Positions 57,274 to 64,000 of a DNA stretch of 64,000 bases are shown here, one piece after another (position 1 is the stretch's first letter; each line of letters opens with the position of its first letter). Origin of the DNA: Jackrogersella multiformis (lineage: Eukaryota > Ascomycota > Sordariomycetes > Xylariales > Hypoxylaceae); the NCBI GenBank assembly GCA_902806575.1, contig CADCXD010000002.1, positions 3,782,001 to 3,846,000 on the forward strand. The letters are read 5' to 3'. The position numbers and the translations under genes are program-made. The notes beneath the pieces were generated by a model. The model was not told the origin of the DNA, did no database searches, and saw nothing but the letters and a program-made list of their open reading frames with translations.

Positions 57274-60200
57274 TGTTGTTGATATAGTATGGATAAACTG
57301 ATTTAAGTCATGTTGTGGTTAATATGAAGTGATGCAGCAGCAGTAATAGTAAAGGTATTAGATCGTAGTTCAATTCTGAAAATACCAATTATGATATGAA
57401 AAGAGACAATATCGATAATGTGGTTATGAGGTCTTATATGTGAGGAGAAAATGACGTAGTTGTTACATTGATATGACGTCGTATAATCTTATAATAATAA
57501 TTATGAGTATCGTAAGCTAAACTTAAACCTAAACCATATGATCTTTTTTATAAACTAATCTTTTTTATTGCTTTATTCAAATATTAAAACCTTCCTTACC
57601 TACCTAGGTAGGTACCTAAGGTAGTCAGTCACCTACCTTTGTCAAAGTACATCTAGTAACGTGGATACATACCTACCTAGGTACCTACCTATGTAAGAGT
57701 TGATGGTTTCACGATATAAGGAAGAAGGGCCTAGAGCCTGCTGCTAGGCGTAAGCCTAAGACGACAATGAAGCATTAGATGATTACCTAGGTATATAATG
57801 ATAGTAAGAATTGACTAGTTACATATGATGAGGATTATAAGGAATTTTTATCATACCTACCGGTAGGCACTTAGGTAACTTAAGTCCTTCCTTATTTACG
57901 CCAGCGCTTGGTGGGGCGGACGGCCTATTGTTCACGGGGTGAGCTGGGTGCACAGGTGTAACGGGTGTAAAAAAGAAATTACATGTAAAGCTTAAGATCC
58001 GAACGAGAAGCTTTTCGGGATTGTATTTTACAACGGGTAAACTCTGGCTATTATACAGTACAGTACGGACCGGTGGCCGTCGGTAATAGGTTACGATTAC
58101 GTAATGAAATATAAAATGTTCGAACGTCTAAAGGCTTTAACGGATTGGATTATTTATATCTACCTAGGTACCTAGGTAGGTATTTATAATTTTTCATCTC
58201 TCAACTCACCACATCAAGTAGCCGAAGGAGATGAAATGGCCAACGATTATGAGGGCCTCATTGGTTCGATGGAACCACCTTTCAGCTTGGGTTTTGACTA
58301 CGGTGGCGTTTAGGACTGCACGAGATTACATCACGACGTTTATACTAGTGCTGGCCCTCGATCGCAACTTCGCACCCTTCGGATGACAGATTCTGACCAG
58401 CTGGATATTTTATTGGTTAAAACTACCTGGTATGCTATGATCTCCATGTATTACTTTTGACTATAGGGAAAACCCATATAGAAGGAAGTACATGTTCTAT
58501 CGAAAAAATGTCGGTATGTAGTGGCTTGCTTGAAAATCCACATATTAAATATAAACTAAATAAATATCGTCAGACGGTATATCGTCTTAGTCTAGAATCC
58601 GAACTCGAGCTGAAAGTAGAACATGTTACGCAATCGACCGGTGTGAGCAAAATAATTCCATAATTTATATGCCCATAGCTTGGCGATAATTCTCGTCAAT
58701 TTTCGTATCCGAAAACCAGTGAAAGTACCTGTGTCATGTCTTCATTTTACTCCGTTTACTACCTAGGTGTATCCCGTCAGACTGTGACATGATTAGAAGT
58801 AACGCTATGCATTTCTCCTTAATTGGATGATGCTTTACATTAGTAAGAAAATCATACAAGTGACCGAAGTCACTTACTAATGCTAGGTCTATACATCCTA
58901 ACTTCGCACTCTTCGTAGTGTATATTTCAGAAGTGATCTCCGAGAGGCGCCTATATAGCTTGGCTTCAGGTCACTCGGTCAAATAATCCATACCTGTTTA
59001 AGAGTCAAATGATCAGCGAGAGCTTCCGGTTCACACATAATGCAGGCCTAAGCCAGAGCGGTTAATAGATGGAGAGAGTTTCAAAGCAGTGTAATCCACC
59101 AAGTTGATGTACGTGGCTCATCAAAGACAGGTAAGTTCAAGTCCCAGGTTGGAAGTATATCGATATACCATAGATATATTAATTTCCTCCACATCGGATT
59201 TGTAGTTCCGACTTTGGCGGTGACGTCCTGGAGGTCAGAAACGCAAATGACCCATCCTCCTCGCAATCTACTTCTTGGGATTCTCGTGGAAACCGGCCTG
59301 TGTCTATGTCTGCGTACTGCACATTAGCTTGATTTGCTGCTCTAGGGTCGTATAGCGGTCTAGCAAAGGAGGGTTGTTCTTGCCTTGGGTGGGATACACG
59401 ACACATATCACGGCCTGATGTACATGATGTGGGTGTCTTCGTCTATCTCATTGCAGAAAAAGTCTTAACCACATTTAAGAAGGTACGAGAATGTGCCTAG
59501 CATGTAGGATGGAAGCGCATAGAATGACTATAAACTGGTAACCTAAAGCGACTGTATCTCACGGACTTTAGAAACTTAGTATAATATAGTAAAATAATTA
59601 AGCTACAGTACATATCCATTATAAAATTAAGTATCATTTTATTCTATATGCTCCCCCATTAATCGTCTTTGTAAATCCAATTTTAATAGCAGGGTAGATA
59701 TGCAAAAAGGTATGGCGGCTATATTAAAAGAGACCTATCTCGCATTAAGGGACTACGTCAGTAAAGGAGGCGAGTACAAAAGCTCCGAGTAGTTAATATA
59801 TAAGAGAGGAGGATTCTTAATGGGTACCTAGGTATCTACAACGGTAGCGGCAGCAACAATAACGAGGTTAAGTAGAGGTTTCTTTTAGTAAAATTGTCAA
59901 GGACTAACCCAGATAGCCCCTGATTGAAAAATGTAACGAAGCCGAAGTTATTAAACCTATCCCAAAGAGCATGCTAGAGATTAATATCCTCTTCCTACCT
60001 AGAACTCAATGTCCGAGTCGCATGCAAATCCGGGTTGTGCCTAGAACGTACCTAAACCAATCCCATAGCATTGCGTTAGTTAGGCAGCCAAACTTGCATG
60101 TACCTACCTATAATATCTCCTAAAATACAACAAGCAACACCGATACGTCCGACACGACCACCAGCTATTGTCAAGTCATGCTTTTCTTGTTTGGCATCCG

Positions 60201-61446
60201 CAGTCGCCCACGTTTCTCCTAAATGCTTGCGCTGCCGGCAAACGGCGTATGATCGGTACCTCGAATAGCTATTTGGCAGTCTTCTGAGAGAATGTACAGA
60301 CGGATGACCCTAGCTATTCTCTGTAATTGCTCAACATCTTCGGCTTGGTGGTGTATGTGGGCTTCAATTCGATCTCAAAGGCGCTGAAGTACGAGCTATT
60401 GTCTTTCTCATACTCGGTGCTGCCAGATTGCAAGACTGAGTCTCAAACTTTTTCTACAGTAAGCTTGTCAGTTTAATATATTATTGCCGCCTCACACCAA
60501 TAGGTTATATGTTCTTATAGGCAGGAAGATGTGACAGCCACACATAAAATTGACGATGGCTCCTTGTCTCGTAACATCTTCGTTGTTGAGGTATTAATGC
60601 GTACCCGACAAGAGTTTCGGAGGCAGGCATCTATAAAGCTTTTCGGACACAGGATATCGAAAAGGTAGCAACAGCGCCCCATAGAATTATCTTATAGAGG
60701 AGGACAGCTAGTAGCCGCAAGCCCCGTGCGGCGCGAACCACCAGTAATGACTACGGTCTTTATGGAACTGACCACCCTCTTGATTATATAAGCTCTACGA
60801 TCTCCACAATACGCTTAGCTTAGGTAAGGTATCCACCGACTCATATCCACCCAGCCGCCGCCCTAAACTGTATTAAAAGGCACTTAAGCTAGGTACCTAC
60901 CTGCATATACACCTAGGTAGGTACATACGTCTTTAAAAAATACCTGCCCTCATAAAATTCGGGTATAAGTACCTACCTAGTAAAAATGAATTTATAGATG
61001 TGTCATATAATCGGCCGTACTGTATTACTCCTCAGTCCGGGCAAGGGCGGATTTAGTTAAGATTGATTAATCATCCGTACGCGCACACCTCGTCCAACTT
61101 CTGCGCCTCGCTCTCCCATTCGCTAACGAGCTAACGCACGCTTGTGCACACGATGCCGCATAACATTCTCAGTCAATAACGTGTCTAGGCCGTAGAGGGG
61201 ACGATGCGGCTTAAAGGCTAGGAAGTGATTCGGCAACGAGATGGGAAAGTCGAGTGCAGGGCTAAAACTTCCCCATGTTGACCTACCTACGCCACAAGGT
61301 ATGTATGCAGTTAGGACTGCATAGAAGGATACAAACACTAGAGGAGGGGTAAGGATCGACACAAATGTTCATCAAGGAGTGATCATGTTGTTGGTTATAA
61401 CAGCAGGTGCTTATATTAGTAAGGCTCGTGGCACAGCGTAACCTAC
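57274..61446. other. Long intergenic region, no gene supported
   Basis: About 4.2 kb, A/T-rich and dense in the palindrome: exact TACCTAGGTA at 57601-57610, 57784-57793, 58161-58170, 58169-58178 and 59825-59834, plus many partial copies. Short open frames (58457-58663 plus, 59081-59406 minus, 61123-61483 minus) are not recognisable. The last five bases, CCTAC (61442-61446), are the left target duplication of the solo LTR. Confidence 0.5.
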
Positions 61447-61759
61447 TGTGACAAGGGTAATAAGGCTTGGAATTATAATTCAAATTTAAGTAATAATTTT
61501 TTATGGTTTTAAGGTCCTTACTTTTTGTTTTTTCTTACGAAGCGAGGCGTAATAATTTATATATATATAATTTAAATATTTTTTTAAACGTTATTAACGC
61601 CCTTTTAATTTTATTAATTTAATTTTATATATATTAATTAAATCTTTTAATTAACCTTATTTAATAACTTTATTTCATAAATTCTAACATATCTCGTATT
61701 TATTAACTTATATATATATATTAATCATACTTTGCTTCGTAAAGCCTATCTATATGATA
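61447..61759. mobile_element. Solo LTR of the same family (313 bp)
   Basis: Starts TGTGACAAGGGTAATAAGGC and ends CTATATGATA. It has the same length as both LTRs of the complete element 32 kb away and aligns along its whole length. It is flanked by CCTAC on both sides (61442-61446, 61760-61764). The matching flanks show that a full element inserted here and was later reduced to one LTR by recombination. RIP-type C-to-T changes are moderate. Confidence 0.93.
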
Positions 61760-61834
61760 CCTACTTTTTCGTACTAAAAATCTAGCTTTAAACATATGAC
61801 ATATGAGGCTTAACAGACTTCCCAGGAAGCCGTG

Positions 61835-63279
61835 ATGGGAGAAGAATGGTTAAGTAGATGGGCATTGAGTTGGCCTCTATGGTTTTGTGATTGGGACAAT
61901 TGCAAACTACCTGCTGTTCAAAGAGCCGGAGATTGTTCCCTCTGTAGCAGACACCTATGTCGAACTCACCTGCAAGATGAGTGGCACAAATGCCCCAAGC
62001 CGGAGGTATGTGATTCACCGTTTCAAAATATGCAGCGGTGGGAACGCTGATCTTCTCAGGAGAATTGGAACGACTATGCTTCTCAATATGCGGCTGCAGA
62101 AACTCGTCAAATAGATGAACTGTGCCGCAGAATAGACAGTGCCAAATTGTCCGCATGCGCATCGCTACTCCGAGGAGGGATTCTTTGCACTGTCGGCCTG
62201 TCCGCGAAGAGCCTCTCAGCTAAGATGGGGGGCCAGAATTGTCATGCTGAAATTACCTTTCAGGACAATGTGAAGTGGCTCGCCCGGTTCCGTCTAGCGA
62301 ACATCTCATCACCTCCACTAGAAGCTCGTGATTACATACTTCGGAGCGAGGCGGCTACCATGAGCTTCCTACAGAAGCACACACGTATTCCGTCGCCGAA
62401 AATCTTCGATTGGGCATGCGAATCTGATCCAGCCAATCCTTTAGGACAAGTTGGCTACATTCTGATGGAAAAGATGGCGGGAAGGCCTTTAGATTGGCAA
62501 AACGCAAGTCCACCGCAGAAAGAAAGGGTCATGCAGCAGCTAGTTGATATTTCCTCGAGATTGAGAAGCACCCGTTTGATGCAAGTGGCTCATTAATCTC
62601 ATCAAGAGATACGACGGCATTCGAGATACAGGGTTTTGCTCAACATGGCACATACTGCCTTGGAACCAAAGGACCCCTAGGTCCATTCTACTCCTCAAAA
62701 GAAGCGGCTCGCGTCGCTGTCAAACTATATCTTTCAATGATAGCAAGCGGCGAGATTGGGGCTACCTATCCGATTGACGTTTTTCTGGTGCACCGTTTTC
62801 GCATGGACGTTCTGAATAATGATAATATGGGAAATGATGACTTATCAGAGGAGTTTTTCCTCAAGCACCCAGACGACAAGGGCGATCATATTCTTGTGAA
62901 CGAAACTTTCGATATCGTTGGCCTCATAGACTGGGAGTGGTGTAAGACTGTTTCAAAGGGAGATGCCTTCTCCTCGCCATGTATGATGTGGCCCGTTGCG
63001 AAGTTCTACGACGGCTCTAACGAACTTGCCGACGAAGAACTGCGACTAGCTGCGATCTTCCGCGAAAGGGGTCGCGGGGATCTAGCTGACTTCGTTATGG
63101 GAGGCAGAAAAGTGCAGAGATTCTTCTTCGCCCTTGGTGCTGGCAGTGGATCTCATAACGATCTAAAAACATTGGTCGATCTGTTCATGAGTCTCAAACG
63201 AGCCTTCAACAGTGAAGAGGAAGAATGGGAAGAATGGAAGAGTGATGAGTTATTGCAAATGCTCATGCGGAAAAATTAG
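61835..63279 (+). pseudogene. Phosphotransferase (APH/choline-kinase fold) gene with a frameshift
   Basis: Exon 1 (61835-62005) encodes MGEEWLSRWALSWPLWFCDW and a Cys-rich segment (CDWDNCKLPAVQ, CSLCSRHLC). A 54-bp intron (GTATGT...CTCAG) leads to exon 2 at 62060, with FLQKHTRIPSPKIFDWACES and GYILMEKMAGRPLDW. At 62549-62551 the frame breaks: reading on gives a stop at 62594-62596, while the frame one base over continues the family sequence (FLEIEKHPFDASGSLIS) with no stop to 63279. The catalytic-loop segment HPDDKGDHILVNETFDIVGL and IDWEWCKTVSK lie in this second frame. One base appears missing. Relatives are fungal aminoglycoside-phosphotransferase-like kinases of unknown substrate. Either a recent pseudogene or a sequence error. 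The start codon is 76 bp from the solo LTR. Confidence 0.85.
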
Positions 63280-63554
63280 GGAAAAGGTGGGACTTGCTTC
63301 CGTCAAACCTGCTGTAATTATAAGGAACTCATGCGCTATAGAGTGGATTCTAGTTGTCATCTACAGGGGATGTATTAAAGACAGTATGAATATTTGAGCA
63401 CTGTGCAATCACACAGTACATACCTATATTATATGACCCGCCGTCATATCTCACTATTTCTTCACTCTACTACCTCTCTATCTGGAGCATCTTACGTAGA
63501 TCATCCTCATAAAAATGACTCTGATATACGCCCAGTAAGGCGGACCTAGCCATT
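63280..63554. other. Short intergenic stretch
   Basis: 275 bp between the phosphotransferase remnant and the HET-like gene, with a C/T-rich stretch (CTACTACCTCTCTATCTGG) shortly before the next start. No gene seen. Confidence 0.6.
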
Positions 63555-64000
63555 ATGCAATTTACATCAAGAACACCTCATACTTGCGAACATTGCCAAC
63601 ATATCACCATTGATATCGGACTTAACAACAGTATTACGCAGCTCAGCTGCGGGGTTGATGAAGCAGTTGCTGCCGACCAAGCTGGCTGTCCTCTATTCCA
63701 TACTCTCATCAACAGCATTAAGAAGGGCGGTAGACTTGACGATGGTCTCGTCCCGCGTCGCAACCTGGAGTTCGCTGTACGATATGAGAAAGAAAACTTG
63801 CCCAATTTTGTTGCGGCGCTCGTTCTCATAGTGCGCGAAAAACAAGACAAGGCGGAAAATGTTGACGTTCTTGGTCTGACTCGTTTATCGCTTTGGACAG
63901 TTGAAGGTATTAGCGATGCGTTCGTTACTTTTATCAAAGTGCCTCTCTGTACTCTCCTGTTGATTCGCCTTTTTGACATTTGTATTCTTAGACAATGCTG
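63555..64000 (+). CDS. HET-domain-like protein, N-terminus only (cut by window edge)
   Basis: The first exon (63555-63906) encodes 117 residues from MQFTSRTPHTCEHCQHITID. It contains the CEHC and AAADQAGCPLFHTLI elements seen at the N-terminus of many fungal HET (heterokaryon incompatibility) proteins, followed by RRNLEFAVRYE and LGLTRLSLWTVE. An intron starts at GTATTAG (63907) and ends TTCTTAG (63991); the last nine bases begin exon 2 (DNA...). The HET domain itself would lie to the right. HET proteins mediate non-self recognition and cell death after hyphal fusion. The call rests on a short, weakly conserved region. Confidence 0.45.
   Translation, partial: MQFTSRTPHTCEHCQHITIDIGLNNSITQLSCGVDEAVAADQAGCPLFHTLINSIKKGGRLDDGLVPRRNLEFAVRYEKENLPNFVAALVLIVREKQDKAENVDVLGLTRLSLWTVEGISDAFVTFIKVPLCTLLLIRLFDICILRQC

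Noticed and set aside
61788..62162. Minus-strand 124-codon open frame
   Set aside because: It lies opposite the first exons and intron of the phosphotransferase gene, whose family motifs are on the plus strand.
1..64000. CRISPR array, prophage, biosynthetic cluster or rRNA genes
   Set aside because: No regularly spaced direct repeats, viral genes, synthase-type enzymes or rRNA sequences were seen; the organism is a fungus.

Overview
The window is a gene-sparse piece of a filamentous ascomycete nuclear genome, most likely Sordariomycetes-like. Support comes from genes split by short 50-100 bp GT..AG introns, a class II hydrophobin, a GH7 cellobiohydrolase, a rhodopsin-like 7TM protein, an Ish1/Msc1 protein, and a long AT-rich block with the CpA/TpG depletion typical of RIP. 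No bacterial or viral genes were seen. Exon joins were worked out by hand from splice motifs and protein continuity, so ends are good to a few bases but unverified.

Layout. 0-5 kb is a housekeeping block: N-terminal acetyltransferase A subunit Naa15 (minus, running off the left edge), MIX23 (minus), and the proteasome ATPase Rpt5 (plus), the last two divergent. 5-18 kb is mostly secreted or membrane genes: hydrophobin (8.3 kb), rhodopsin-like 7TM protein (9.0-10.4 kb), Ser/Thr-rich GPI-type wall protein (12.2 kb), and a membrane-anchored pepsin-fold protein without obvious catalytic motifs (15.8-17.9 kb). A Golgi GT8 transferase (GNT1-like) lies at 19.9-21.2 kb.

23.1-29.9 kb is one complete LTR retrotransposon (6810 bp, two 313-bp LTRs, target duplication GAGGT). 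Its interior is decayed by RIP-like mutation to almost pure A+T. A solo LTR of the same family, also 313 bp and flanked by its own 5-bp duplication CCTAC, lies at 61.4-61.8 kb, directly in front of a frameshifted phosphotransferase gene.

31.9-37.6 kb carries an uncharacterised Cys-motif/SH3-like protein and the eight-module Ish1/Msc1 protein. 37.6-42.7 kb has no convincing gene but holds several perfect hairpins. 42.7-50.8 kb holds an acidic nuclear-type protein, a possible small two-exon gene, a U2 snRNA gene (minus, about 47.27-47.46 kb), and a kinesin-6. 53.8-57.3 kb holds the GH7 cellobiohydrolase (no cellulose-binding module) and a DUF1295 membrane protein with five-plus N-terminal repeats of about 30 residues. 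The right edge holds the broken phosphotransferase and the start of a HET-like protein.

The genes form no single pathway; hydrophobin, GPI protein, GH7 and the pepsin-like receptor fit an extracellular or wall-facing theme, the rest are core functions. The most striking non-genic signal is the 10-bp palindrome TACCTAGGTA, found exactly about 20 times and in many near-copies, nearly always between genes.
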